This document shows positions 11,530 to 23,221 of a stretch of DNA of 64,000 bases, piece by piece. The notes below the pieces were generated by a model. It made no database searches and was not told the DNA's origin. It worked only from the letters and a program-made list of their open reading frames with translations. The stretch's first letter is position 1, and each line of letters opens with the position of its first letter. A program made the translations under genes and the position numbers. This DNA is from Icerya purchasi (lineage: Eukaryota; Arthropoda; Insecta; Hemiptera; Monophlebidae), in assembly GCA_039619475.1 (NCBI GenBank), contig CM077116.1, positions 106,561,164 to 106,625,163 on the forward strand, in the 5' to 3' direction.

Positions 11530-13700
11530 TTTCTAAAAATCTGTCTACCGAATCTTCTGGTTTCAAGTCTAGATTACAGTGAATATGCTAATTTTGTTTC
11601 TAACATTGTTATTTTTAACCAAGATTTGATTTGAAGTAATGATGAAAATGATGATTCAGCATTTGTGGAAGAAAGTGTAGCTAGAATTTTAAGATCATAA
11701 ATAGTTGAACATATGTCCTCATCGAGTTTTTTATAACTTCAACAGTTGTATCCAGTAAATTTCAATATTTCTGGAATAACCATTTTTGTTACTAGCGAAT
11801 CAATTTGCTTTTAATTTTGCGGACTGAGTATTAAGCAAAGTTAACAATTTTTGCAAATTCAAGCGAACCTAATTATACTTTCAGGGAATGACAAAGATAA
11901 TTTAAAAACATCAAGAATGTTTTCCAAAAGACCTCTTTATGTAAGGCTACTATTACCAAGTTTAAATTGTCTTGTTTCGATTGTTGTTTATAAATTTTAG
12001 GCTTTTTAATTCCAACTTCTATTTTATCGGCCATCTCTTTCTTCGTTTTAAATACTTCCTGAAATTGCAGATCGGCTTCTTGCTGTCGACTGATTAATGC
12101 TGCAACTAATATTTTCAGAATATGCGACGCTTTCATTATTAAATCCATAGTTTTCTCTCGGAGCATTAGGATAAAGTATCACTTGGATAGAACAGTACAT
12201 TCACATAAAGCCGTAAGAAAGTGGTTGCTCGCAGCAGTATTATTTTTCGACTGATTTATTTCCGTAAGGGTTTCAATGCACAACGGGCATACTTGTCCTG
12301 TAAGACTCACAACTTATTTTATAAAAAAAAAAAAAAAAAAAAAAAAAAGAAAACCTTTAGAAAATGTACAGTTAACTGAAAAACGACATTGACGTCGCTC
12401 TTTCCATTTTGTTTCACAAAACTGTACTCATTTTTTTTCAAGAAATTTTCCGAAAGCAGATAGACGTTTTGGACAAGAAATTAAAAAAAAAAACGTGCTA
12501 CTTCTCGCATTATGTCCGAAACTTTTTTAATTAAAGCTATGCTCGATGACTTCGAAATACCACTGCTTAGTTTATATGAAAAACAAGGTGTTGTAATAAC
12601 ACTTTTAGCCTCCAACTGTATTTCTCTTGCTTCCCCCCCCCCCCCCCTAATCCGAACGTTGGGATGAATATATTTAAATATAAATAAAACAATATTGAAA
12701 TTTGAATTAACAAACAAAAAAAACAAAAAAACAAATAATGTACTTCAATTAAAACCAGAATATTATGTAACTTCTTACAACTAAGTTTTGAAGTATTTCT
12801 CTTACTTTCCCACTATTTTGTCCAGTTATTACAGCACATTCATCTGTGCCTATACTTGAATAATATTTCAACTGTAGTTCTATTTGCTTTTTTTTTTTTT
12901 TTTTGAAGTAACGCAATTTTTCCGAGTGAAGATTCCGTAAACAAATGTTTTTCTATATCGCTACATTCATTTAAATTAATATTTTCTTCAAGTTCACCAT
13001 ATTCTCCTTCGGATTGTTTGTCTTTTTTCGTTAAAAAATTTGTTTCATACATCACCAAATACGTCAATAAATCCTATAAAGTTTTTTCGTATGAAAGGTG
13101 TGTCATAGCATAAATCAATATATCGGAGTATCATCATATTAACTTCGACTTTACCTGACACATCTCGGGGCTCATCAAAAACGATGGAATAGTACTTAAC
13201 GGAAGTAATTCGTTTTAAAATCGTATCCTAAATTTCCAATCAACAGTCTATCAACCCGTTTTAGATCATTTTAGTTATGCACGTCGCTCTTGATGTTAAA
13301 TTTTTTAATTGATTTTCTAAAGTAATGTCTCCTGCATCAACTGTAAATCGAAGCACTTCTCAGAAATTACCTTCGTTGTTTACACGAGAAGAATTTTTAC
13401 AAGGAGATTCCCATTATCTCTGTTACTATGTAAATTTGCTTTCATAAGAAAATTATAGATTTTACAATCCAAATAAGCCTTCTACATATATTTCAAGATG
13501 GTTTACTATTTGCAATTATCGTTTGTAATAATTTCCTAAAAGACCTTTCTTGCATTAACTGCGTCCTTGTAATAGGCGGTCCTATTGCATAATTTGAGTT
13601 CACACGTTTCGCCGGTGAACTTTTCGAAATTTGTGAAAGCCTCACTAATATTCCTAATGTAACATTTTTTTTTTCATATTTGTATTCATCCAAAGTGTTT
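11530..13700 (-). pseudogene. hAT-family transposase relic (copy B)
   Basis: Pieces on the minus strand follow hAT transposase order from high to low coordinates. A GNFxEVLRFTVDAGDITLEN-like segment lies near 13,370-13,300. Next comes YYSIVFDEPRDVSGKVEVNM near 13,195-13,140, where hATs have FSILADETTDVS with the first catalytic Asp. The remaining pieces are: IRKNFIGFIDVF (about 13,080), an ITGQNSGKVREI stretch (about 12,830) where relatives have GQxYDGAxxMSG, a VSDIMREVARFF segment (about 12,520), a 97-residue late segment with the DLQFQEVFKTKKEMADKI block (11,873-12,166), and a short LETRRFGRQI-like piece (about 11,550). At least eight frame breaks separate them and no dimerisation motif is visible. 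The order of blocks, rather than any single motif, supports the call. Confidence 0.7.
12306..12350. repeat. Poly(A) tract inside the hAT relic
   Basis: An A-run of about 28 bases interrupts the hAT copy B. It could be slippage or the tail of a vanished retroposed insertion; no insertion boundary is visible. Confidence 0.6.
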
Positions 13701-14660
13701 CTTTATTTATTTATGAAATAATAGCATTTGCATTTTTTCCATACCTCGCGGAATAAATTTTAATATACAGAAAATTAATATAAATTCACTTATATTTTCG
13801 CAACAAATTTCAAAGAGTAAAATTTGAATAAAAATAATTCTCTGAAAATAAATACACTTTTTAGGGAAAAACGAGAAATACGGGTGAAGCACCTTTCGAT
13901 TTACGATAACCGAGACACCGATTAACCAGATTTAAATGGTTTGGAAATATACAAATTTACCTTTTATGAAGATTTAGTTAACCTCTTCTATTATATTTGT
14001 CACGATTTATCTGAAGGATCCACGTGTTGCCCTAAGCTATATTTTTCATTAGGTTAAACTATGATGAAAAAAATTCAAACGATAAAAAGACTGTCTAAAA
14101 TTATGTTCTGTGGGAAATCAGAAAATGTTCCGAAGAACTTTGCGCGAAATAAAATCCTATCCAATGAACAAAAAATATTTTACAAAACAAACATGTAAAA
14201 AAAAAGAGAAAAAAAAAAAAGAGAAAAAAAAAAGAAAAAAAAAAAGAGAAAATTGATATTAAAACGGTAATTTAGAAACAACAGTATTTATATTTATACT
14301 GGACTTTATTTATTTTTATTTTTGTCAATAATCTGATCCGAATTCTGTGTCCGAGAGCATGTAAAGAAAAACATTTTTTTAAAACTATTTCCGTTGAAGA
14401 TGCAAAATAAAATTTAGCAGTAAATAAAAAGGACAAACGATTCAATTATTATTATTATTATTATTAGCCATAAGTATATTTCTATATATTATAATAATAC
14501 GTTATATCTTAATTTATGAAGTAATACTATTAGCCCTTATATCGGGCAAAGGCCTCCCTCAAACGTGCCCATTTCTGGGAAGTGCAGTTTGAGGGGTGTA
14601 GTCCAATTTGCCCTCGCTGACCAGGCGTGACTAGGCAAAAGATCGAGTTTGGTCTTACGT
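13701..14660. other. Noncoding stretch with purine low-complexity
   Basis: No gene supported. An (A)nG repeat occupies 14,198-14,262 and (ATT)n lies near 14,449-14,466. The patch at 14,530-14,640 (GGGCAAAGGCCTCCCTCAAA and following) is GC-richer and resembles dispersed-repeat sequence, but I cannot name the family. Confidence 0.5.
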
Positions 14661-14819
14661 TTCATTCACTTTTAGTCGAATGTGTTATAATTGACGACGC
14701 GTTATTCGAGTTAGCTACGGTAAACTTATCAATAACTGCTTGCTTTGTTTTCTTATGTTGCTGCTGTTGTTGTGTCGGCGTGTCCGCTCTTGCTTCCACG
14801 TGGGTTAGCGTCGGCTGTG

Positions 14820-15495
14820 TTCCCGTGTGGTTCATCAATACTTGATTCAACTGTATTGTATTATCTATTCTTATTGTACTTGCATCTATAGTAGTCTTTA
14901 TGTGTACACATATACCTTCCCTTCTCTTTCCCACACAAAAGCCAAATTTACGTTTCTTCGTTCTTGTTTCGCGGCGAGTAGTCTTTCTCTTGTGTCCTGT
15001 GTTAGATCTTCGCTTACATATATTTTCGCCGATGAATCTAGGTCCTACATCATTACCGCATCTTCTTTGAATTAATTATCAGTTGTGATTTTTTCTCTCT
15101 ATTATTTAATTTTACTATTACTGTCGCTGTTATATTATCCCGCGATTGTAACCGATGCACCGCCTTCAAATCAAATTCTTTTAATTGTACGCCTAGTTCC
15201 TGCGCTATTTTAACTACCTTCGATTTGATGTTCTCATCCTTCTCATAGGCTATTCCGTGTATTATAATGTTGTCCCTTCTGGAATATTGGTTTTTCTTAT
15301 TTATTTCCTCGCGTAGACATTCCTTTTCCTTTTTAATATTCTCCATCTCTTTCTTAATTATTTCATTTTCATTTTCCAGAATCGCTAGTTCCGCGTTAAT
15401 ATTATCGATTTTAATGTTAGTATTATTACATACCTTTTTATTGCTTTGATTTCTTCCCAAATGAGGTCCAATCTCTCTATTATTTTATTTTCCAT
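14820..15495 (-). pseudogene. CR1/L2-like retrotransposon ORF1 relic (coiled coil plus RRM-like domain)
   Basis: A minus-strand start at 15,495 (MENKIIERLDLIWEEIKAIK) shifts frame near 15,430 into a 135-residue open stretch. That stretch contains a Glu/Lys-rich coiled coil (residues 20-55), then QYSRRDNIIIHGI, then ELGVQLKEFDLKAVHRL. This is the layout of ORF1 proteins in CR1/Rex-type elements, whose coiled coil trimerises and whose RRM-like fold binds element RNA. After a stop, IYVSEDLTQDTRERLLAARN and a GKEKGRYMCT strand follow in another frame near 15,030-14,900 and match the end of that domain. No ORF2 follows on this strand, so the copy is a fragment. Confidence 0.75.
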
Positions 15496-15499
15496 TATC

Positions 15500-18437
15500 T
15501 AGTCTTATTACTTTCAATTGTTAAACCACAATTATAAACGCGATAACGCACTACTGTGAATCTTATCAATCACTACCAAACTCCAAACGATTCAATAACA
15601 GCTATTTTTAAAACTGATTAAAAACGCAACATTAAAAATTATCGTTAAAAAATAGTATTAAGTTACAATTAAATCAATACGGTAATTTTTATACAAATCA
15701 TTTATAGTGTAAATTAAGTCTCTCTTAACAAATTTTTTCATCGGTATTTTGGTTCATTGAGCGGAACATTCCCCCTATTCTCCCTCTCTTCTCCATGGAT
15801 CAGCCATTAATATATATGTGATATATATTGTGCAGCACACTCTTCGCATTTACAGACCACAAAATAATTATCGGTTTTAGTATTCGCGAAGTGTACAGTC
15901 CCGAATACGTGTAAAAATTTAGTTCATTTGAAATTTGACACTTTTCGGTTTAAAAAAAAAAAAAAAATAACGCAAAAAGAAGTGATAAATTAAATTTGTT
16001 AATTTATGTGTTTTATTAAATGCGACAGTATGTTTTGTGTATTTCTTGTATGACTATTTTATTATTCATGTTCGGCATAACTTTGTGAATCGAATACTTC
16101 TTTATATAATATATAAAATATTTTATAATAGCAGCACAAATGCCTACTGTTTTCGCGATTTAATATACTCTTGTCTTTTTATCAAAAACCAATTTTAAGT
16201 AGCTTTCATAAATCGATGAAAAAGAATTTCGCTACTTTTTTTCACCATCTCAGTCCCCTTAGTAGGTTTAACATTCACGAACAGAAATTGTGAAACGTAT
16301 CTGCCTCTAATATTAACGGTTTAATGTCTGTATATATGTATATATAACGTCGTGTTATCTGAGATATGTTATCACTGTCATTGTGATGTGTTTGTAAGTA
16401 GTTCTCTATTTAGCGATTTCCGCAAAGAAGTACTTTTACTGACTATTACTGATTTTAAAAAAAGGTAGATTCACCTCCTGAAAAGATCCATCGGATTTAT
16501 TAAGAAATGAGGAAACGCAATGATTATCAGTTTAGGCGTTTATCTTCTGAAAAGCGTCGTACTAACAAAATTTTACCCCAGCTCGGCAAATAAATATACT
16601 TTCATTTTTATTAATTATCCTTTTTTAGTATCATTCGGATTCTTTCCGAATTTTAATACACAGCTTCCTATATCGAAAAATGTATAAATCCTTTTTGAAA
16701 AATAATGGCTACTTTAAAATGTGACGGTATGACTTTCCAGACGTAATGATGCACGAATTCGACTTTGCGTCCAGTGTTCTTTTCATGATCACTTTTAAAT
16801 TGTAGACTGGGCTGGAGTTTTTTCTGTTTACTATTTTAATCACGACATGATTACCGCAGTAAAAAATGCAAGAAGCAATTCTATTTTTAACTAACATTTT
16901 TTGTTTTTCTTAACCTGCGTAGTTACACTTGTGAAGTTATTGCCGAACAGTATTTCAAGTTGCGTGAGGTTGTTAACGTAGGAGGTGCCATTGGGCCATA
17001 AAAAGGAGTCGGCCGATTATTTTACATGTACATGTATATTTGTGTATGTTTGCCGAGGGTACTTTTATTACTGAATAAACACTTAAAGAAGAAAAATATA
17101 CGGGTAGCGGCGGTAGCAGGATTGCTAAGTGCTAATGCGGGTAGAATACGATGCAGACACAGCTGATGTCTGGGCATAGTAAAACTGGATGTGAAGATGT
17201 AAATGAAAAAGTTTAAAAGCGGCTACTTTGAGCCATCATTCGATGAATTATAGGAACCACTGCTCGGCACCGGAGGATTTTATTGGCCAACGACAAAGTG
17301 AAAAAGAGTAATTTTTATCGTTATGTCGCCATCCATCGTCGAGTAATTATCCAGCCAATTCGCCGGTATTTTTAATCTTTCTTTCAGCCGTCCGCGGGTA
17401 ATGGCGCGATCCGACTGCTCTGCTGGAAAATGGAGCAATTTTCTGGAAAGGACTTTTAAGGCCCTTTTAATGCACTAGTCGTTCCCAAAATGGGACGCCT
17501 TACACGGAAAAACTAAAGAATTGTAGCCGGAGGCGCGCTAAGTATAAATTTATTGTTCTTTAAAAGAAACAAACATCAACTTACTTTCGCTAATAATTAG
17601 TCACGGTTAGAGATGTTCGACATGAAGTAGTAGTGGTATAAGTGTACGGAAAAAGGATACCAAGAAGCACGTCTGTGTAATAATCATTTAGTAAGTTGCT
17701 TCACTAAAATCGAAAGATTCACCGCATATTCGAGAAGACGCAGAATGAATCGAAAATTGGAAAACAAAATAAGTCAAAGACCTGTTAAAAATTTAAAACA
17801 TGAAAAATTTATCGTATTTCAGAAAAGAGTAAATGGCGACAGTAAAAAAAAAAAAAAAAAAAGAAGGAAACAAAAATATAAATAAGATCCTCGCTCGAGA
17901 TATCTTTACGACAGTGCGCAAAAATGTTATACTACACAAATCTGCGCAGACATGTCCAATGAATTTTGATGGTTTCAAAAATAATTCGAATAATAAATGT
18001 GTAAACATCTGATTAAATTGAAAAATGCGAACTTTAAACGTAAAATAAATAGTAAAATTAAAAATTATGTAAATTTTTAAATATGAACAAACTAATAAGT
18101 GGTTAATTTAATTACAGAAAGAGCGAGCAAAGGGTTTTTAATCGCTTTTTGATTATCTGTCCCCGGGAATTCGGTAATAATGTGAGGATGAACTGATGAA
18201 ACGAGTTCATACGAATCGGCAAAAATAAAAAATTAAAATTATCTAAATGATAAAACAATTTTTATAATTATATTCTTTTATAATGTTCGACAAACGGCGT
18301 TAATTATATTCAGATTTTATGAAGTATTATGGTAATGTGTAAACATAAATTTTTCGTAAATATGTTTTTTAGTCGTCCAGTTCGTGTTTGACAATTTAAA
18401 TTTCAGAAAAATCAAATAAAAAAAAAATATATATACA
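15500..18437. other. Long noncoding stretch
   Basis: No gene or transposon supported over about 2.9 kb. A-runs lie at 15,951-15,966 and 17,845-17,861. The block at about 17,100-17,520 is clearly GC-richer than its surroundings, with low-repeat, unique-looking sequence, and is a candidate for regulatory or other host DNA. Confidence 0.5.
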
Positions 18438-19010
18438 TTTTTTTTTTTTTTTTTCAATCGAGTGCTAACCCGCGTGTGTATTCTCGTGTGTCTTAAATGA
18501 TGTGTGAGATATTTTTTTTTTTCGGAAAATGTTATCGCTTCCACCGTGAAAGCATCATTTGCTAAAACTTTTTGTAATGGTTTTCCCTCTAGGCTGCCAG
18601 GGCGAAATTTTTTGTAATACGAACAAACAGACAATGCACGGTGAACCGTAAGTGAGGCCATGCTACAATGAGGGCAAGAAGGTGGATCTGATTTTTGCAA
18701 CTGCGTCAACCAGGTGTGGCCAATACGCAGTCGGCCTACCGCAACTTCCTCTTTTCTAGGGCGCGCGTTTGATATCCACAAGCCAGTATTTTCTCGGATT
18801 GCACGAAGGAGATCAGTTTTTGTTACTTTAATCTACCAATTATCAAAATTTCCTCTACCTTATTTTTAAGTTCTGTTATTGTTACGTCTGATACTGGAAC
18901 TTGGACGTCTGGAGAAGATAGCATAGTTGCTGCCTCTTTTGCTACCTTAACTGCGAATTCATTAAAAAAAAATCCCGCGTGTGCTAGTAAATAATGTGAT
19001 TTACAGCAAA
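18438..19010 (-). pseudogene. 3' fragment of an I-like non-LTR retrotransposon
   Basis: The minus strand gives NEFAVKVAKEAATML near 18,940, the tail of an RNase H domain (family pattern GNExADxxAKEA). After frame breaks comes IRENTGLWIS and an open run from 18,781 with RPRKEEVAVGRLRIGHTWLT and a CPHC-type zinc knuckle. This is the same C-terminal region as in the 541-1,149 fragment, but divergent enough to be another family. The 3' end is a poly(A) tail (plus-strand T run at 18,438-18,454). Codons after the knuckle run into low-complexity sequence and are not meaningful. Confidence 0.8.
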
Positions 19011-19128
19011 GGAGGATTCTGGGACAAAATATTTATGTTGTGAGCGGTAATAGGATGAAGTGATGTAGAACTATTCATGATGAATTTGATTGCGCTAGTC
19101 TGAGCGTATTAATAATTCTTTATGATCT

Positions 19129-19460
19129 ATGTTTTCCATGGATCTAGAAAATAACAAAAACAATGAAGTCGTTAACCGAATAGAAAAAATTCTGGAATCG
19201 CTGACTCGCATTAGAGCAAGGAAACTAGGCTACCTTAGTCACGTCATTGGAGGGGAAAAATACAAAATAATCCAGCTGATTATAGAATGTAAACTCGAAG
19301 GAAAAAGATCCATAGGTCGTCCGCAAAACTTATGGATGAACGATTTTAAAAGATGGTTCGGTTGCACGTCGATAGATATATTGCGGTCAGCTGCATCAGG
19401 GACCGACATAGCTATGTAGATCGCTGACCTCCGAAACAGAGGTAACGTATAAAAAATAAT
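19129..19460 (+). pseudogene. RTE-like retrotransposon 3' end (C-terminus of reverse transcriptase protein)
   Basis: The open stretch contains RARKLGYLSHVIGGEKYKI, then LEGKRSIGRPQNLWMNDF, RWFGCTSIDILRSA and ADLRNRGNV. This is the characteristic C-terminal block of RTE/BovB-like endonuclease-reverse transcriptases in insects (pattern KLxYLGHxxRGExYxLxQLI, GKRxxGRRxxSWL, WFG). The stop is followed by an ATAAAAAATAATAA tail typical of RTE 3' ends. Everything upstream of 19,129, including the polymerase, is missing, as is common for 5'-truncated insertions. Confidence 0.85.
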
Positions 19461-19569
19461 AAAGACCGCAATATCCACAGATGATTTCATCGCGTAGAAC
19501 TCCGCCGCGGGATAACTGAATAATAATTTGGCAAGCTACGAGGTTTGACAATTGTATTCGTGGAATTTT

Positions 19570-20660
19570 TCCCTGGATGGCATAAAAATAGGGAGAAGAG
19601 GAAACTTACTCTAAACACCTTCACAGTAGTCTTCTCCGAGGTCATCGCATCGCAGCTAATGTTCGACCCATTTTTGGAAGCATCCCGCAAACCCCCCTGA
19701 AGATAGGTCCATCAGGATCCTTGTCGTGACACTTTCGACTTCGGTAATGCCGTCGTATCGGTTCCTTTCAAGTAACTTTTGAGTTGAGGTAACAAAAGAA
19801 AGTCGCGTGGAGCCAGGTCCGGGCTGTAGGTGGGTGCGGGAGCGTAGAAATGCTGTGGAACGTCAAAAACTGGCATACTGCGAAGGACGAGTGTGCTGGA
19901 GCGTTGTCGTGGTACAGCACCTAACTCTTTTCGGCCAATTCGGGTCGAGCGCAGTACATGCGGGCTCATAACCGTTTCAAATCTTCAATGTAGAATATTG
20001 CATTGACTGTCTGGCCTGCGGGAACGTATTCGTGATGAGCAACGCCGTTGATGTCAAAGAAAGCGATCAGTAGAGATTTGACTCTTGATTTGGACATGCA
20101 CGCTTCCTTCGGACGCTCTCTGCGCTTTAAGGTCATATTCGAACATCCAAAACTCGTCCTCCGTGATAATAGACGACATCCACTGGTTTCCTTCAGCGTC
20201 ACTTCGATCAATCATGTCCTGACAGATGGATCTCCGGAGCTCTTTTTGCTCAGCTGTAAGCAGTTTTGGAACCATCTCGACGCACAGTTTGCGCATCCCT
20301 AGATCGTAACTTAAAATTTGTCAAATGGGCTCGCAGTTGATGTTTAACTTTTCTTCTAACATTCATCAACTCACTCGACGGTCTTGGAGCACGCGCATGC
20401 GCACACGTTCAACATTTTTCGCCGTTTTTGCGGTAGAATGACCGCTGCAGCGCGAATCGTCCTCGACTGATTCACGGCCGTCTTTGAACTGCTTAGCCCA
20501 CTTGAGAACAGTCGGTTGTTTCATAGCGTCTTCCTTAAACACGTCTTGGAACTGTACGAGGATTTCCGACGGTTTTATTCCGCGTTTGACCAAGAATTTG
20601 ATCACGATACGTTTTAACATCGCACATTTTCACGACACGTGTAAAAATCTTACTCGAGTT
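19570..20660 (-). pseudogene. mariner (Tc1/mariner, DD34D) transposase relic
   Basis: On the minus strand the N-terminal helix-turn-helix is at 20,366-20,620 (IKPSEILVQFQDVFKEDA, then TVLKWAKQFKDGRESVEDD). The middle, from about 20,296, reads MRKLCVEMVPKLLTAEQKEL and IITEDEFWMFEYD, keeping the first catalytic Asp. KSRVKSLLIAFFDINGVAHH and VPAGQTVN follow near 20,100-20,000. The second Asp lies in YHDNAPAHSS (about 19,925) and the third in TYSPDLAPRDFLL (about 19,830), in a different frame. A tail resembling FAGCFQKW sits near 19,670. At least four frame breaks make it inactive. I could not define the terminal inverted repeats or the TA target site. Confidence 0.88.
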
Positions 20661-20745
20661 TCTTGACTTCACTCATGACGATTTAAGAAAAGCGATACTT
20701 TCACTCTCTAATAAACAATCTTATGCATTTGATGGAATATCCATC

Positions 20746-22008
20746 ATTTTAATAAAGGAAAATGTCGAATTTTTCATTAAACCTCTAACTTATCTAATAA
20801 ATGTTTCAATTAAATCTGGAAAATTTCCAAATGTACTTAAATTCGGGATCATCACGGCAGTATTTAAAAATGGCAGTGCTATTAAAATGTCAAACTACAG
20901 ACCGATTCGTTTACTGTCAACATTCTCCAAAATTTTCGAAAAATGTGTAAAAGTCAAAATGGTGAGCTACTTGAATAAAATTGATTTTTTCAGCAAATGC
21001 TCCCTATTTAATCATATTACCAAAATAACACGGAATTTGTAGCAGAGCCGTTCATTAGTTACAATATATTTCGATTTTTGTAACGCTTTCGACGTAGTTG
21101 ATCATAATTTACTGTTAAAGAAATTATCCGCCTGCGGTTTCCGCCATTTTATGAATGAGCGGTTCCGATCATACTCATCTGACAGGAGACTTGTAACGAA
21201 AATAAACAGTACATTCAGCGATAGTGTCGTACAGGAGTACGGTGTTCCGCAGGGGAGTAATTTGGGGCCCACTTTATTTCTTGTTTATATTAATGACCTG
21301 TGTGATTTAGATGTACCAGGCAAAATTTACGGATATGCAGACGATACAGTACTTCTTGTAAATTCCCGATATCCAAATATATTGCAAAATTTAGTGCAAG
21401 CTGACGTAGTTAAAATTCGCGAGTGGATGTACAAAAATTTTATAAGCCTAAATGTAAAGAAAACTAAATATTTAATATGCCGCAATCTCTCCCAGACTAG
21501 ATGGGATGTTCTGAAAATACTTTGGAATGATAACGCACCACTAGAAAGATCGTATGAGATAAAATATTCAGGTATCTATTTAGATTGCAAACTTCTGTGG
21601 AAGGCTCAGTTATTGCATCTATCTGCCAAATTGAGAAGGTTGAATTACTTGTTTTATTATCTAGGGCAGTTTTTTAGCAGTGCGCAACTACGCATTTTAT
21701 GTCATGCTCTATATCAATCTATTCTAGCTTATGGGATAATTCATTGAGGTGGTGCAGCGTCCTATCACATTGCTTCTATTGTGTACTTACGAAAGTCTCT
21801 GTTTAGAAGTATTAAATATGATTACAAAGATAATAACAGTACGAAATTAATAAGTATTGATAATTTTTATCAAGTGCGAAATTTTAATAATACCACAGTA
21901 CTTAACTTGAACTTTAAAGAAATTTGCCTTTTGCACAATTCGATCTTTACGTTAAACACTTTATATTATGCAGTTTTCGATAAACTGAATTTTTATAGTT
22001 GTGCGTAG
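20746..22008 (+). pseudogene. CR1/jockey-like reverse transcriptase relic, two internal stops
   Basis: One frame runs from 20,746 to 22,008 with only two stops: TAG at 21,040 and TGA at 21,745, the latter at an IHWGGA-type tryptophan. Motifs in order are FPNVLKFGIITAVFKNGS, SNYRPIRLLSTFSKIFEK, FDFCNAFDVVDHNLLLKKL (motif A), EYGVPQGSNLGPTLFLVYIN (motif B), GYADDTVLL (catalytic box) and an IKYSGIYLD thumb segment. The endonuclease and ORF1 are absent; the left edge abuts the mariner relic, which may have truncated it. The frame is unusually well kept for a fragment in this window. Confidence 0.87.
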
Positions 22009-22534
22009 TAGTATTGAGATTTAAAATCAAATGTTAAACGAAACAAACGTTATGTTACATTGCTATAAGCAGCTAAAAGTTCAAATTAATGATTCCATAC
22101 ATTTCAACACAACTATAAATTTTACTGCGATATATTTCATTCACTTTCTTCTCTTAGTTTGTTCATGTTAGTGTAGCATAAACTGAATGTCGAGAATTCC
22201 TCTAATTCGTACGAAAATCGGTATTTATTTATTTATGTATTTATTTGCAAAAGTTCGATAACAAAAACGAACAACCAATTAATATGCCGCTGTTGACACA
22301 TATCATGTTGCATCTTTTGCGTAATAATATCTAAAATGTTGGGTGATTTCAAATATTGAAAACTTTTGGTTATAAAATTAAATTACATTTGAAATTAAAC
22401 ATAAAGCTCATGTTAAGCTAATGGTGTATTACGTTATATTACTATTTCAGTATTATTATAAGCATAGTCAGCTAAATGTGTATTCTGAAAATATATAATA
22501 TTTCCGATAAAGTGATCGACTTTTAGCTTTCAAC

Positions 22535-23221
22535 GGACATAGCAGGTCAAGATAGTGAAAAATGCCCCCAAACCAATCGTTATAAAAATTATACCATCGT
22601 GCCAGGCATCGGAAAATACGATCATCCTGAAAGTTTCAGCACGCTACCCTTTAAGGGGCGCCCCCTAGGGGCAAAATCTAAAATCGAGTTTTTTGACGAT
22701 ATCTTGAGAACCAGTTGGCCGATATTATTCATGCTGGGCTCAAATTGAAATTGCTGCTAAATTTGACTGAAAATACAAAAAGAAAACAGTTTTTATTATT
22801 TTTAAGGTGCGTCTACCTCTTTAAAAATTCTGAAAAAATCCATGATGGTAGTTTAGTATAAAATACATGATATATAATTTTTCCAGCGAGGTGTTTGTTT
22901 TAGATTTTTTTTATAGCGGTTTGAAATTTTCAAATGGATTTTTAGGTTAGCTTTTGTTGATGAATAAGTCTGAAAATATTTTTTAATTGTGGGAGCTGGC
23001 AATATCTTCAATTTGAGCCCAGCATGAATAATATCGGCCAACTGGTTCTCAAGATATAGTCAATAAACTCGATTTTAGATTTTGCCCCTAGGGGGCGCCC
23101 CTTAAAGGGTAGAGAGCTGAAACTTTCAGGATGATAGTATTTCCTGGCGTCTGACACGATGATATAATTTTTATAACGATTGGTTTGCGAGCATTTTTCA
23201 CTATCTTACCTCACTATGTCC
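22535..23221. repeat. Foldback element: 215-bp inverted arms around a 257-bp centre
   Basis: The left arm (22,535-22,749) and right arm (23,007-23,221) are inverted copies with roughly 90% identity by eye, each containing a GGGGCGCCCCCTAGGGGC block that is itself partly self-complementary. The centre (22,750-23,006) has no ORF of note. The outer edges start with GGACATAG and its complement. No clear target duplication was found. The structure would form a long hairpin if transcribed and resembles a foldback or MITE-type DNA element. Confidence 0.85.
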
